Below the pieces are notes generated by a model. The model was given only the letters and a program-made list of their open reading frames with translations, searched no databases and was not told the origin of the DNA. From the NCBI GenBank assembly GCA_029008115.1, contig JAQXJC010000041.1, positions 1 through 36,709 on the forward strand: a DNA stretch of 36,709 nt, given 5' to 3'. Both the position numbers and the translations under genes were made by a program. Shown piece by piece: positions 26,728 through 36,023 of this stretch (positions within the stretch are counted from its first letter, which is position 1; each line of letters begins with the position of its first letter). Source of the stretch: Desulfovibrionaceae bacterium. Its GTDB lineage: Bacteria; Desulfobacterota; Desulfovibrionia; Desulfovibrionales; Desulfovibrionaceae.

Positions 26728-27075
26728 TTACGGTCTGATGTAGGCGAAGCCCTTGTTCTGCAGCTCCACGATCTCCACCAGGCCGGCGGGCACCACTTCG
26801 CAACCGGGCCAGAGGTCGGCGGCGGTCATCTTGTTGGCATCCAGGGCGTTCTTGCACAGACGCAGCTTGAGGCCGCGGGCCATGAGCTCCTCGGCGGTCT
26901 TCTGCAGCTCGGCCTGGGCAGGCACGAACAGTTTGACGGCCGGGCCGTTGGCCACCAGCACCAGCTCGAATTCCTTGCCGGGCAGGCCGTTCATATAGTT
27001 GCGGGCATTGACGAAAGCAAAGGCCAGCACAGCGGGATCATTGGCGTCCACATGGAGGCAGAGATCATACGACAT
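26728..27075 (-). CDS. DsrE-family small protein
   Basis: The 115-residue cytoplasmic protein has the DsrE/YchN fold pattern: an N-terminal strand MSYDLCLHVDANDP, ALAF-type helix, the strand ELVLVANGPAVKLFV, and the block GLKLRLCKNALDANKM with a Cys where DsrE proteins carry their reactive or structural one. It ends in GLVEIVELQNKGFAYIRP, the usual end of the family. DsrE proteins take part in sulfur relay, which would suit a sulfate reducer, but single stand-alone members have no assigned reaction. AGGAG lies seven bases before the ATG. It is divergent from tamA. Confidence 0.85.
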   Translation of the reverse strand: MSYDLCLHVDANDPAVLAFAFVNARNYMNGLPGKEFELVLVANGPAVKLFVPAQAELQKTAEELMARGLKLRLCKNALDANKMTAADLWPGCEVVPAGLVEIVELQNKGFAYIRP

Positions 27076-27108
27076 GGGAGACTCCTGAAAAAAGAACTGA
27101 ATAAGCTC

Positions 27109-27137
27109 ATGGTAACAAAGGGGATTTGTCTTGCCAA
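27109..27137 (-). promoter_or_regulatory. Promoter for the DsrE-family gene
   Basis: TTGGCA (27132-27137, minus strand) and TACCAT (27109-27114) are 17 bases apart. A weak rightward pair TTGCCA (27131-27136) and TATGGG (27154-27159) overlaps it and would start tamA transcripts almost at its ATG. Confidence 0.5.
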
Positions 27138-27165
27138 GCTGTCTCTCTGCGGCTATGGGATTATT

Positions 27166-29310
27166 ATGCGCCGAACATATATCCTTTTTTCTTTTTTGCT
27201 CATGGCCTGCCTCTTGCTGGGGGGCTGCGGCCTGTTGTTCGGCGATGCCGCCGGAGAACTACGTGATGACGGCGGGACCAAGATGCCCGCCGCTCAGGGC
27301 GAGCGCATCCCCTACAAGCTGTCCATCGAAGTGGACGGGGAGCGCCGCGCCACGGCGGACGAGAAACGCGCCGCGGCCACGGATCCTGACGGGGAATCCG
27401 AGGGCGTGTCCCTGGGCGGCAGCCCGGAGGAGGGCGACGAGGCCGGACCGGCAGCCCCGCAGGCGGATGCCCCCCACCGTGAAGGGACGGGAGCCGCGCC
27501 GTCTGCCCCCAAGGGGAACAGCGGCCTGTCGGACAAGATGCGGGACCTGAGCCAGCTGGAGCAGTTGCGCTCCGACCCGCCGGACAGCCTGCTGGCCCTG
27601 GAGCGCCGGGCCCGGGGCGATGTGGAGACGGCGGTCAAGCTGCTGCATTCCCAGGGCTATTATGACGGTACGGCGACCTTCCAGATGGACAGCACGACCA
27701 AGCCGGTCACGGTGCGCCTGCATCTGACGCCGGGCCCCCGCTATGTGCTGGGCCGGGCTTCGGTGCGCTATGAGCCTGTCCCCGTGGTGCCCGCGGCCCT
27801 CAAGCACGGCAAGCGGCGGGCGCCGTACAGCGGTCTGGGGGCCCTGTGGGGCGACGAGGCCCGCGAAGCGACCCCGCCCCCGCGTTTTCCCGATACCCTG
27901 CGCGGGGTCACCCCCGGTGAACCCGTCACGGCCGACCAGATGCTGGAAGCCGTGGAAAAATTGCCCGAACGCCTGCGCCGCCGTGGCTATCCGCTGGCCC
28001 AGGTGAGCAGCCAGCGCTATTTCCTCGACCGCGCGGCCCGGACCCTCAATGCCGAGATCGTGGTGGATACCGGTCCTCCGGCCCTGCTGGGCGAGATCAT
28101 GGTGGAGGGCAACAAGGACGTCAGCACGACCTACATCCGCGAACGCGCCCCCTGGAAGGCCGGGACGGAGCCCTGGAACGAGAGCCGGGTGCAGGACTAT
28201 GTGGACGAGCTCCGCGGCCTGGGCCTGTTCAGCATGGTACGCCAGCGCAACATCAAGGACGTGCCCTCGCCGCGCAAGGATGGCATGGTTGTCCTGCCCG
28301 TGCAGCTGGTGGTGCGTGAAGGACCGCCGCGCTCGGTCAGCGCCGCTGCCCGCTATGAGACCGATTCCGGTATCGGCGTGGAAGGGGAGTGGGAACACCG
28401 CAACTTCTTCGGCAACGGGGAAAAGCTGGTGGTCTCCCTGCCCATCACGCCCGAAAAGCAGGGGCTGAAGGCGTCGTTCGAAAAACCAGCCTTTCTGGAT
28501 CGCGACCAGAAGCTGGTGGGCGAAGCCTCCCTGTTGCAGGAATTCACCGATGCTTACGACCGGCGCGGTCTGCGCGTGGGCGCCGGTATCGAGCGCCGCC
28601 TGAGCCCCTACTGGTGGGTGGGGGTGGGCGCCTCTTCCGACAGCGGCACCCTCACCGAGAACGACCGTACCAACGAGCCCTACAGTTTCGTGGGCCCGCA
28701 TCTGCGTATCGTGCGCGACAGCCGCAACAACAAGATCAATCCCAAGCGCGGCTCGGTATTGGAGATCAATTCCAAACCCATCTTCGGCTATTACGACGGC
28801 TTCTTCACGGCCCTGGGCACGGAAGTGGAAGGCATGTTCTACTACGCGCCCTTCCGCAAGGGTCCGAACAAGGGCGTCATCGACGACAAGCTCGTGCTGG
28901 CGGCCCGTGTGCGCGGCGGCAGCATGGCCGGGGCCGAGATGAACAACCTGCCCAGCACGCTGCGCTATTACGCCGGTGGTGCCGGTTCGGTACGCGGCTA
29001 TTCCTATCAGGCCATCGGCCCGCGCAACGACAAGGGCGACCCCAGCGGCGGCCGTTCCTACCAGATCGTCAATCTTGAGGCCCGCTACAAGATCACCGAC
29101 GAGATCGGCATCGTGCCCTTCCTGGACGGCGGCATGGTCTACGAGGACGCCCTGCCGCAGATCTTCGGCGACATGCGCTGGGGCGCGGGCTTGGGCCTGC
29201 GCTACTACACGCCCATCGGCCCGGTGCGTCTGGACGTGGCCACGCCCCTCAATCCCGTGGACGGTGATCCCCCCCTGCAACTCTATATCAGCATAGGACA
29301 GAGCTTCTGA
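27166..29310 (+). CDS. tamA: TamA-like Omp85 protein with a lipoprotein signal
   Basis: TamA is the outer-membrane part of the translocation and assembly module. The 714-residue protein has three POTRA-like domains before a C-terminal barrel with SVRGYSYQAIGP and the final Phe (YISIGQSF). POTRA1 starts at YKLSIEVDGE (~50-60), but a stretch of ~60 residues rich in Ala, Pro, Asp and Glu (~62-122) is inserted before LSDKMRDLSQLEQL; POTRA2 spans ~195-305 and POTRA3 ~306-386. The N-terminus ends in the lipobox LLGGC (Cys21), so the protein may be lipidated, unlike E. coli TamA. The start is chosen for this signal; the binding site is weak (GGGA). Its stop overlaps the tamB start by one base. Confidence 0.88.
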   Translation: MRRTYILFSFLLMACLLLGGCGLLFGDAAGELRDDGGTKMPAAQGERIPYKLSIEVDGERRATADEKRAAATDPDGESEGVSLGGSPEEGDEAGPAAPQADAPHREGTGAAPSAPKGNSGLSDKMRDLSQLEQLRSDPPDSLLALERRARGDVETAVKLLHSQGYYDGTATFQMDSTTKPVTVRLHLTPGPRYVLGRASVRYEPVPVVPAALKHGKRRAPYSGLGALWGDEAREATPPPRFPDTLRGVTPGEPVTADQMLEAVEKLPERLRRRGYPLAQVSSQRYFLDRAARTLNAEIVVDTGPPALLGEIMVEGNKDVSTTYIRERAPWKAGTEPWNESRVQDYVDELRGLGLFSMVRQRNIKDVPSPRKDGMVVLPVQLVVREGPPRSVSAAARYETDSGIGVEGEWEHRNFFGNGEKLVVSLPITPEKQGLKASFEKPAFLDRDQKLVGEASLLQEFTDAYDRRGLRVGAGIERRLSPYWWVGVGASSDSGTLTENDRTNEPYSFVGPHLRIVRDSRNNKINPKRGSVLEINSKPIFGYYDGFFTALGTEVEGMFYYAPFRKGPNKGVIDDKLVLAARVRGGSMAGAEMNNLPSTLRYYAGGAGSVRGYSYQAIGPRNDKGDPSGGRSYQIVNLEARYKITDEIGIVPFLDGGMVYEDALPQIFGDMRWGAGLGLRYYTPIGPVRLDVATPLNPVDGDPPLQLYISIGQSF

Positions 29311-32300
29311 TGGCCAGCGAATCCGGAACTCCCCCTGTTGTCCCTGACGGCCGTCCGTCGGGCCCTGCTCCCTCGGAAGGGGCAGCGCCCGTGCGCAGGA
29401 GCTTTTTCCGGCGCCGTGTCCTGCCGTGCCTGCTGCTGTTCGTGCTCCTGACGTTGCTGGCCGGGGCCGGAGCGGTCTGGTGGCTGCGTACGCCCGGCGG
29501 ACAGGACTGGCTGCGGCAGGAAGCCGACGCCCTGCTGGCTCCGCCCCTGGCCGAACAGGGCCTTTCCCTGGAGCTGATCCGTCTGGAGGGGGCCCTGCCG
29601 CTGGAGATGGAATGCGCCCTGCGCCTGCGTGATGCCGGGGGCCTCTGGCTGGATGTGCCCCGGGCGCGTGTGGACGTGGGCCTGTCCGTCTTCCCGCCCG
29701 GCATCTCGCTCGACCTGCGCTTGGAACACCCCTCTTTGTATCGCCTGCCCCAGCTGCCTCCTTCCCCCGACGAGCCCTCCCCGCCGCTGGCCGAGACGCT
29801 GGCCGGAGTGGAGACGGCCCTGAGGAGCGCGCTGGACATTACGGCCTCCCTGCCGGGCTGGCTGCCTTCCCTGCGTGTGCGTGAAGTGGCGCTGGATGGC
29901 CTGTGGCTGGGCTCGGCCGTGCTGGACGGCAGTTCGTCCGGCACGCTGGTGGATGCCTCCGGGCAGGCAGCGCAGGACGCGGCTGCTTCGGCCGGAGCGG
30001 GGAGTGTGCCTGCGGATGGCCAGACGCCCCCGGTCCCTGCCGTCGCTGCACCTGCCCCTGCACAAGAGGCGATGACGCCCGGGGCCCTCCCGGCGCCGCC
30101 CCTATCCGTGGCTGTGGCCGCCGTGGAAAGCGCCCTCCGCGTCGGTGAGGGGCTGGAGGTCTCGCTGCGCCTGACAGCCGAAGCTGATTTTTCCCTGAGC
30201 GGGACCACGGCCCGGGCCGGTCTCCAGGCCTCGTGGCAGCTGGCGTCCGCAGCGGCAGCCGCTGCTCCGGCCACTGAGGAGACGCCTTCCGCCGCTGCGC
30301 CCGCTCCCGGATCCGGTGTGACAGCGCCCGGGATGACTCCGGCGGCGGCCCCGGCACAAGAAGCCGGTCTTGTTCCTGCGCAGGAAAAAAACACGGATAC
30401 GGCCCCCCTCCTGACGGAAGCGGCAGGACGGTGGCTGCCCGCGCCGCTGGCTCTGCTTTTGACGCCCGGGCAGGCGTCGTCCCTGCGGGTGGAACTGGCC
30501 CTGCGGCCCGGTGAGCGCCCCGTGCTGGCGCTGGAGACCCTGCAGGCGGATGCCGGGACCGTGCGGCTGCGCGGTCAGGGGACGCTGGAGCTTGCGACCG
30601 CTGCGGATGTGCTGGCCTCGCCGCTGGCGCTGGATTGCTCGCTTGCCGTGTCTTCCGCTGCGGATGCGGCGGCCCTGTTGCCCCAGGCGCGGGCCCTGCT
30701 GGCGCCCCTGGGCGACGCCCTGCGTCTGGACATCGGCGTGAAGGGCAGTCCCGGTGCGCCCGAGCCCCGTCTGGAACTGGCCTGCGCCACGCTGGATCTG
30801 GGCGGGCATGCCGTCAACGATCTCTCCCTGCTGGCAGGCGGAGAGGCTTTGCCGTGGCCGCAGCTGGCTGCCAAAGGCAAGGTGGAACTGCCGCTCTCCC
30901 TGCAGGTGCGCACCGGAAAAGACCATATTTCCACGAAACTGCGCCTGCGGGCCGGGCATGACGGCGCGGCCTGGCTGCTGGGCCTGCCGCAGATGGAGCT
31001 GCACGGCGCCGGTGCCCGTCTGGATGGGGCCCTGCTGGCCCTGCTGCCCGATGCCCCGCAGGAGATGCCTGCCGTTCCTGCTGCTTCGGCGGAAAAGCAG
31101 GCCCCGGTCCCTGCGGTGGGAGAGGCCGGGACGCCCCCGGTTTCTGTGGATGCGGCCGGACAGCCCGCAACGGCCCTTCCGGCGGCCCCTGTTCCTGCCT
31201 CTGCTGCGGATGCCGCCGCAGCCCCCGTCCCTTCGGCCCCGGCCATCGTGGGCAGCGATTTTGTCCCTGCGCGGCTGCTGGCACAGCTGTTCCCCGATCC
31301 CGGGACAAGGCCGCGCCTGTGGGCCTCGCTGTACGGCGAGATAGAAGACTGGGCCGCGCTGGGCCGGGTGCTGGACTACTGGTCGCCGGGCCTGCGCCTG
31401 GAAAAGAAGGATGACCGGCCTGTCCGTCTGATGCTGCGTGCGGGCGGTCTGCCGTGTGCCCCGGACAAAGCCGAAGAACTTCCGCTGGCGGCTGTGGCCG
31501 GGCTGGCCGATCCGGCCTTCCTGTGCAGCCAGGACTGGCAACAGTGGTTCAGCCTGGATGCCGACGTGGGCTTCCTCCGCCTGCACGACAGGGGAGGCGA
31601 GCGTCTGCTGCTGCGCGAGCTGCACCAGCATCTGCGCATCGACGATATTTTCGGCCGGGGAAAGCTGGAACAGCGCCTGGACGTGCGCCAGCTCCATGCG
31701 GCCGGTCTGCGGCTGGAGCGGGTGCTCGTGGGCCTGAAGGGCGAACTGGCGACCCCGCTGGAAGCGGAACTGGCCTGCGCCGGAGACATTCGGGCCAAGC
31801 TGCGCCTCCGCTGGCAGGGCGACAGGCTGGAGATCCCCGTGTGTGACCTGCATCTCAAGCAGGGCGTGGGCCTGCGCCTGCAGGCAGGGACGGCCCTGGT
31901 GCTGGACAAGGACGGTCTTTCCCTGCGCGGTCTGGATGCCCGCATCGCGCCTGCGGGGCGGGTACGGGCCACGGCCAGCCTGAAGCCCGCGGCCATGGAT
32001 GTGCGCCTGACGCTGGACAGCATGGATCTTGCCCCGTGGCGGGCGGTGGTGCCGGGCCTGCCTTCGGCCGCGCTGGCTTTCCAGAGCCGCCTGCACGGCA
32101 GTCCCGCGGCCCCTGCCGGGACCTTCCGGCTGGACGTGCGGCGACTGGAAGTCCCGCAAAGCTCCCTGCCGCCGCTGGATCTGGCCCTGACGGGCAAGCT
32201 GGGCGGCAGCAACGGCAAAGGACGTCTGGACACACGGCTGGAACTGCCTCCCTCCACCCGGCAGGCCCTGGGAGCGGAGCAGGCCGGTCTGGAAGTCCGC

Positions 32301-33644
32301 CTGCCCCTGCATTTTTCCGCCAACGGCCTGCCCTTGCCGGACATGACGGCCCCGCTTTCCGGGCGTCTGGACTGGCAGGGCGACCTTGCCCCGCTCTGGC
32401 GTCTGGTGCCGGTGGCCGACCGCCGCGTGACCGGACGCCTGGACATGCATCTGGCCTTGGCCGGCAGCCTTGCCGTGCCTACGGCCAAGGGGCGGCTGGA
32501 GGTCGCGGGCGGACGGTATGAGGACCTGGCCCTGGGCATCCTGCTGACGGACATCAAGGCCTCGGTGACGGCGGGCAGCGGCAAGGGCCTGAAGCTGGAG
32601 CCCGTGCGTGTGGAGGCCTCCATGAGCGACGGGCGCGGCGGCCTGGTGACGGCCGCGGGCAGCCTGCATCCCGAAAGCGGCAGGCTCGATCTGGATGCCG
32701 CCATGAAGCGTCTGCGCCCCCTGCGGCGCGCGGACATCCAGGCGACCCTGTCGGGCACGGCCTCGGTCAAGGGCACGCTCATGGCGCCCCAGGTGGCGGC
32801 GGACATCACCATCGACGAGGCCCTGGTCAATCTCAACCGCCTTACCGGCAGCAGCGTGACCACCCTGCCCGTGGAAGGCACCAGCGAAGCCCCGGAACCG
32901 GTCACGGAAAAGAAGGAAGGACACGGCTCCCTGGACGTGAGCGTCCGGGCGCCCGGGCATATCGCGGTCAACGGCCACGGGCTGGAGAGCGAATGGCAGG
33001 CCGGTCTGCGCGTGCGCGGGGCCCTCAACGATCCGCTGGTCATCGGCAGCGTGCGCTCGGTGCGGGGGCAGTTCGACCTGCTCTCCAAGATCTTCACCCT
33101 GCGGCCCAGCACCATCTCCTTCAACGGCGGGGCGGTCTCCAACCCCCTGTTGGACGTGACCCTGCGCTACGAAGTACCGGATATCACGGCCGATGTGCGC
33201 GTCAGCGGCTCCGTGCGGCGCATGAAGCTGGAACTGACCAGCACGCCGTCCCTGCCGCAGGAAGAGATCATCTCGCGGGTCATGTTCGGTCGCGGCTCCA
33301 GCGAACTGGGCCGTTTCGAAAGCCTGCGTCTGGCCGCCGCCGTGGCACGTCTGGCCGGGTTCGGCTCCGGCGGCCTGGGCGTTCTGGATCTGGGCCGTGC
33401 AGTGCTGGGCGTGGACGTACTGCGCGTCAATTCCGCCACGGACAAGGAAAGCGGGGATGAAGAAAGCAGCCTGGAAGTGGGCAAGTTCATCGGCGAGAAA
33501 ATCTATCTCGGCGTGGAACAGGGCCTGGAGCCGGACAGCACCGCCGTCATCATGGAACTGGAACTGACCCCGCACAGCAAGGCGGGCATCCGCACGGAGC
33601 AGGACAACACCAGCGCCGGTGTCCAGTGGAAGATGAATTACTGA
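29310..33644 (+). CDS. tamB: TamB-like translocation and assembly module protein
   Basis: TamB is a long inner-membrane-anchored protein that spans the periplasm to TamA and is linked to lipid or autotransporter transfer. The 1444-residue protein has a cytoplasmic tail rich in Pro and basic residues, one anchor helix (~38-58), a very long beta-helical region and the C-terminal TamB domain (~1100-1440), seen in SVRGQFDLLSKIFTLRPSTI. Three low-complexity inserts rich in Ala and Pro lie at ~217-263, ~313-365 and ~585-647, not usual for TamB. The ATG overlaps the tamA stop (TGATG), so translation is coupled. It ends before a 218-base gap with no recognisable gene. Confidence 0.92.
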   Translation: MASESGTPPVVPDGRPSGPAPSEGAAPVRRSFFRRRVLPCLLLFVLLTLLAGAGAVWWLRTPGGQDWLRQEADALLAPPLAEQGLSLELIRLEGALPLEMECALRLRDAGGLWLDVPRARVDVGLSVFPPGISLDLRLEHPSLYRLPQLPPSPDEPSPPLAETLAGVETALRSALDITASLPGWLPSLRVREVALDGLWLGSAVLDGSSSGTLVDASGQAAQDAAASAGAGSVPADGQTPPVPAVAAPAPAQEAMTPGALPAPPLSVAVAAVESALRVGEGLEVSLRLTAEADFSLSGTTARAGLQASWQLASAAAAAAPATEETPSAAAPAPGSGVTAPGMTPAAAPAQEAGLVPAQEKNTDTAPLLTEAAGRWLPAPLALLLTPGQASSLRVELALRPGERPVLALETLQADAGTVRLRGQGTLELATAADVLASPLALDCSLAVSSAADAAALLPQARALLAPLGDALRLDIGVKGSPGAPEPRLELACATLDLGGHAVNDLSLLAGGEALPWPQLAAKGKVELPLSLQVRTGKDHISTKLRLRAGHDGAAWLLGLPQMELHGAGARLDGALLALLPDAPQEMPAVPAASAEKQAPVPAVGEAGTPPVSVDAAGQPATALPAAPVPASAADAAAAPVPSAPAIVGSDFVPARLLAQLFPDPGTRPRLWASLYGEIEDWAALGRVLDYWSPGLRLEKKDDRPVRLMLRAGGLPCAPDKAEELPLAAVAGLADPAFLCSQDWQQWFSLDADVGFLRLHDRGGERLLLRELHQHLRIDDIFGRGKLEQRLDVRQLHAAGLRLERVLVGLKGELATPLEAELACAGDIRAKLRLRWQGDRLEIPVCDLHLKQGVGLRLQAGTALVLDKDGLSLRGLDARIAPAGRVRATASLKPAAMDVRLTLDSMDLAPWRAVVPGLPSAALAFQSRLHGSPAAPAGTFRLDVRRLEVPQSSLPPLDLALTGKLGGSNGKGRLDTRLELPPSTRQALGAEQAGLEVRLPLHFSANGLPLPDMTAPLSGRLDWQGDLAPLWRLVPVADRRVTGRLDMHLALAGSLAVPTAKGRLEVAGGRYEDLALGILLTDIKASVTAGSGKGLKLEPVRVEASMSDGRGGLVTAAGSLHPESGRLDLDAAMKRLRPLRRADIQATLSGTASVKGTLMAPQVAADITIDEALVNLNRLTGSSVTTLPVEGTSEAPEPVTEKKEGHGSLDVSVRAPGHIAVNGHGLESEWQAGLRVRGALNDPLVIGSVRSVRGQFDLLSKIFTLRPSTISFNGGAVSNPLLDVTLRYEVPDITADVRVSGSVRRMKLELTSTPSLPQEEIISRVMFGRGSSELGRFESLRLAAAVARLAGFGSGGLGVLDLGRAVLGVDVLRVNSATDKESGDEESSLEVGKFIGEKIYLGVEQGLEPDSTAVIMELELTPHSKAGIRTEQDNTSAGVQWKMNY

Positions 33645-33862
33645 CGGAACCGGGACGGTCTGAGGCGCTTGCGGACGCTCCCTTGCGATGGGCAGCCGTA
33701 TCGCGCCTTAGAGCCCGAAGACGATGGCACTGCTGTCCCGGTCAGAAGCCCGGCCGGATGCGCCTTGCCTGCCGTCGGGCACTGCCTGCGGACGCATCCG
33801 GGGGCACCTGCGGCGTACGGGCCTGAGGCTCCTGCGGGTGCTGTCCCTGCAAGGAATAGAGG

Positions 33863-34438
33863 ATGGAACGACTGACCTTCAGCGATGCCGGTCCTGCGGA
33901 CTGGCCGTATCTGCTGTGCCTGTGGTGGCGCAACGTGCGGGCCACGCACGGCTTCGTGGCGGAGGACTATCTGCGGGCCATCGGGGCTGCTTTGCCGGGC
34001 GTCTATCTTCCGGCCATGGAGCGCGTACGTCTGGCCTGGCTGGAGGTCGCGCCCGCTGAAGGCGACGGGAGAGACCATGCGCCGGGGGCAGGAGAAGGCC
34101 ATTTCCCGACGGGCACGGTAGCCGTGCCCCGTCCCTCTCAGGGGCGCTTGCCGGCGGGCTTTCTGGGCAGCGTGGCGCAGCGGGTGGAGATGCTCTTCGT
34201 GGAGCCGGGCCTGCGGGGCAGGGGCATCGGTACGGCCCTGCTGGAGGATTTCGGCAGCCGCCATCCCGAGAGCCTGCTGGACGTCAATGAACAGAACACG
34301 GCGGCCCGGATATTTTATGCCCGCCGGGGCTTCGAGGTGGTGGGGCGTTCCCCGCTGGACGGGGCGGGGCAGCCGTATCCGCTCCTGCATCTGCGCCGGG
34401 TGCGGGCCGGGGGCGCCGGGACAGGGCAAACAGCCTGA
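33863..34438 (+). CDS. GNAT-family N-acetyltransferase
   Basis: The 191-residue protein has the acetyl-CoA-binding motif VEPGLRGRGIGTALLED (~113-129), followed by LLDVNEQNTAARIFYARRGFEVVG, the standard GNAT C-terminal half. The N-terminal part (LTFSDAGPADWPYLLCLWWR) also fits, close to YjaB-type enzymes. A Gly/Ala/Pro-rich insert of ~35 residues (~62-98) separates the strands before the binding motif. The substrate is unknown. AAGGAA lies seven bases before the ATG. The gene is alone on its strand and converges with the MFS gene. Confidence 0.85.
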   Translation: MERLTFSDAGPADWPYLLCLWWRNVRATHGFVAEDYLRAIGAALPGVYLPAMERVRLAWLEVAPAEGDGRDHAPGAGEGHFPTGTVAVPRPSQGRLPAGFLGSVAQRVEMLFVEPGLRGRGIGTALLEDFGSRHPESLLDVNEQNTAARIFYARRGFEVVGRSPLDGAGQPYPLLHLRRVRAGGAGTGQTA

Positions 34439-34544
34439 CGCATGACCTTTCGACGGCCTCGCATCCCTGCCGTCACAACAGGGGGCGGCATCCTTTCTTT
34501 GCCTGCAGAGGACACAGCGGCGACGTGGTCGCCCAAAAAACAGA

Positions 34545-34569
34545 AACGCCGGGGGGGACCCGGCGTTTT
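34545..34569. terminator. Bidirectional terminator between GNAT and MFS genes
   Basis: AACGCCGGG (34545-34553) and CCCGGCGTT (34559-34567) form a 9-bp stem with a five-base loop. On the plus strand four T follow; on the minus strand TTCTGTTTTTT follows. It serves two convergent genes. Confidence 0.8.
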
Positions 34570-34618
34570 GGCATCGTCCGGGAGAATGACAATGCCGTCT
34601 CTCTGGGGAAGGAGATAT

Positions 34619-35842
34619 CTATGCGGCTGCCACGCGGCGGCCGTGGAGGACGTAGTACAGCAGCACCGCGCCGAGGACCACGAAGGCCAGGGTCTGGTAC
34701 ATGCCGTCATAGCCTGCGGCGGGGATCATGAAGCCGAACAGGTAGGGCCCCAGACCGATGCCCAGGTCGAAGAAGATGAAGAAGGTCGTGGTGGCCTGGG
34801 CAAAGCGGGACTTGGACACCAGCGAGAGCGAGACCGCCTGTCCGGCGGACTGGAAGTTGCCGAAGCCCATGCCCAGGATCAGCCCCGCGGCCAGCAGGAC
34901 CCAGCTGCTGCTGGCGTGGGCCATCATGGTCAGGGAAAGGGCCGTCAGCAGCAGGGCCGGGTAGAAGATGATGTTCTCGCCGCGCAGGTCGAACAGGCGA
35001 CCGGTCAGGGGCCGGGTCACCAGGGCGGCCAGGGCGTAGAGCAGGAAAAAAAGGCTGGCCGCGCCGGTCAGGCCGCGTTCCGCCGCATAGGAGGTCATGA
35101 AGGCCTGGATGCAGCCGTAGCTCAGACAGGTGATGAGCGCCACCAGCGAAAAACGCACCACACGCGGGTCGATGTAACTGTTGAGCTCAAGGAAGGGCCG
35201 GTGGCGGTGGCGCATCTCCGGCAGGTCGTGCAGGCCGAAGAAGATGGCGATGCAGGTCAGGCCGATGCCCAGGCAGGTCTGTGCCAGGATGGTGTAGCTG
35301 AAATACTGGGAGATGAGGATGCCCAGGAAGGGCCCCAGGGCCAGCGCGAAGGCCGTGCTCATGCTGAACAGGCTGATGCCCAGTCCGTGATGCTGGTGGG
35401 GCACCACATAGGCCACGATGGTACCGGTGGCCGTGCCCATGATGCCCACGCCCATACCCATGCACAGGCGTTGCACGAAGAGCAGGGCCAGGTTGGGGAC
35501 CCAGAAAAAGGCCGCGATGCTGGCCGAATAGAGCAGCAGCCCGGCAAAAAGGATGGCACGGCAGCCGCACAGGGAAAGCAGGTTGCCGGTCAGGAAACGG
35601 CCGATGAGGCAGCCGATGACCATGATGCCCGCGGTGAGCCCGGCGCTGCTGAGGCTGGCGCCGTAGGTGGCCCGCGCGTAGGCCGTGCTGGTGACGAACA
35701 TCAGGTAGTAGGCCGTCATGACCAGCAGGTTGATGCAAGCGACCACATTGAAGTTGCGGTTGAAAATGGAGCGCAGGGCTTCGCCGGTGCTGGCGGTGCT
35801 GCGGTCCTGTGTCCGGGGCCGGGATCTGTGTTGGGTGGGCAT
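34619..35842 (-). CDS. Major facilitator superfamily transporter
   Basis: The 407-residue inner-membrane protein has about 12 hydrophobic helices in the 6+6 plan of the MFS. The first cytoplasmic loop carries GRFLTGNLLSLCG and the matching loop in the second half RPLTGRLFDLRG, both versions of the MFS loop motif. The likely job is proton-driven efflux, possibly of a compound sensed by the adjacent MarR regulator; no substrate can be read out. The start at 35842 is chosen because AGGA lies six bases upstream; an ATG at 35869 has a poor site and would lie within the palindrome-promoter region. Confidence 0.9.
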   Translation of the reverse strand: MPTQHRSRPRTQDRSTASTGEALRSIFNRNFNVVACINLLVMTAYYLMFVTSTAYARATYGASLSSAGLTAGIMVIGCLIGRFLTGNLLSLCGCRAILFAGLLLYSASIAAFFWVPNLALLFVQRLCMGMGVGIMGTATGTIVAYVVPHQHHGLGISLFSMSTAFALALGPFLGILISQYFSYTILAQTCLGIGLTCIAIFFGLHDLPEMRHRHRPFLELNSYIDPRVVRFSLVALITCLSYGCIQAFMTSYAAERGLTGAASLFFLLYALAALVTRPLTGRLFDLRGENIIFYPALLLTALSLTMMAHASSSWVLLAAGLILGMGFGNFQSAGQAVSLSLVSKSRFAQATTTFFIFFDLGIGLGPYLFGFMIPAAGYDGMYQTLAFVVLGAVLLYYVLHGRRVAAA

Positions 35843-35871
35843 AGGGATTCCTGGGCGAAATATCGCCATAC

Positions 35872-35887
35872 CGTTGCGTATGCAACG
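35872..35887. promoter_or_regulatory. Palindromic operator, likely MarR-type binding site
   Basis: CGTTGC (35872-35877) and GCAACG (35882-35887) flank GTAT, a 16-bp inverted repeat. It sits at the start site of the leftward MFS promoter. A related half, CGTATGC, recurs at 35990-35996, at the start site of the regulator's promoter. MarR proteins bind such palindromes as dimers; the match to this MarR is inferred from position. Confidence 0.65.
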
Positions 35888-35916
35888 ATATACGTCCGGG
35901 TGCTTTCCCTTGTCAA
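35887..35916 (-). promoter_or_regulatory. Promoter for the MFS transporter gene
   Basis: A consensus TTGACA (35911-35916, minus strand) and TATATC (35887-35892) are 18 bases apart. The operator palindrome directly follows the -10 box, so a bound dimer would block initiation. Confidence 0.7.
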
Positions 35917-35953
35917 GCAGAAAACCTGTCCGGCGGACGGAGCGCTTTTGCCC

Positions 35954-35982
35954 TTGCAAGGCGCTGCAAGGCTGACTATGAA
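35954..35982 (+). promoter_or_regulatory. Promoter for the marR gene
   Basis: TTGCAA (35954-35959) and TATGAA (35977-35982) are 17 bases apart. The operator-like sequence CGACGTATGCGAC (35987-35999) follows at the predicted start, which suggests self-repression. Confidence 0.55.
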
Positions 35983-36023
35983 AAAACGACGTATGCGACC
36001 TACATCATTTTTCTGGAGCTGTT

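Noticed and set aside
30102..33575. Open frame of about 1150 codons antisense to tamB
   Set aside because: Composition is dominated by Gln, Gly, Arg and His without repeats or motifs; tamB on the other strand has the family domain.
33645..33862. Gene in the gap between tamB and the GNAT gene
   Set aside because: Short frames are present but none has a binding site, motif or protein-like composition. I see nothing definite in the gap.
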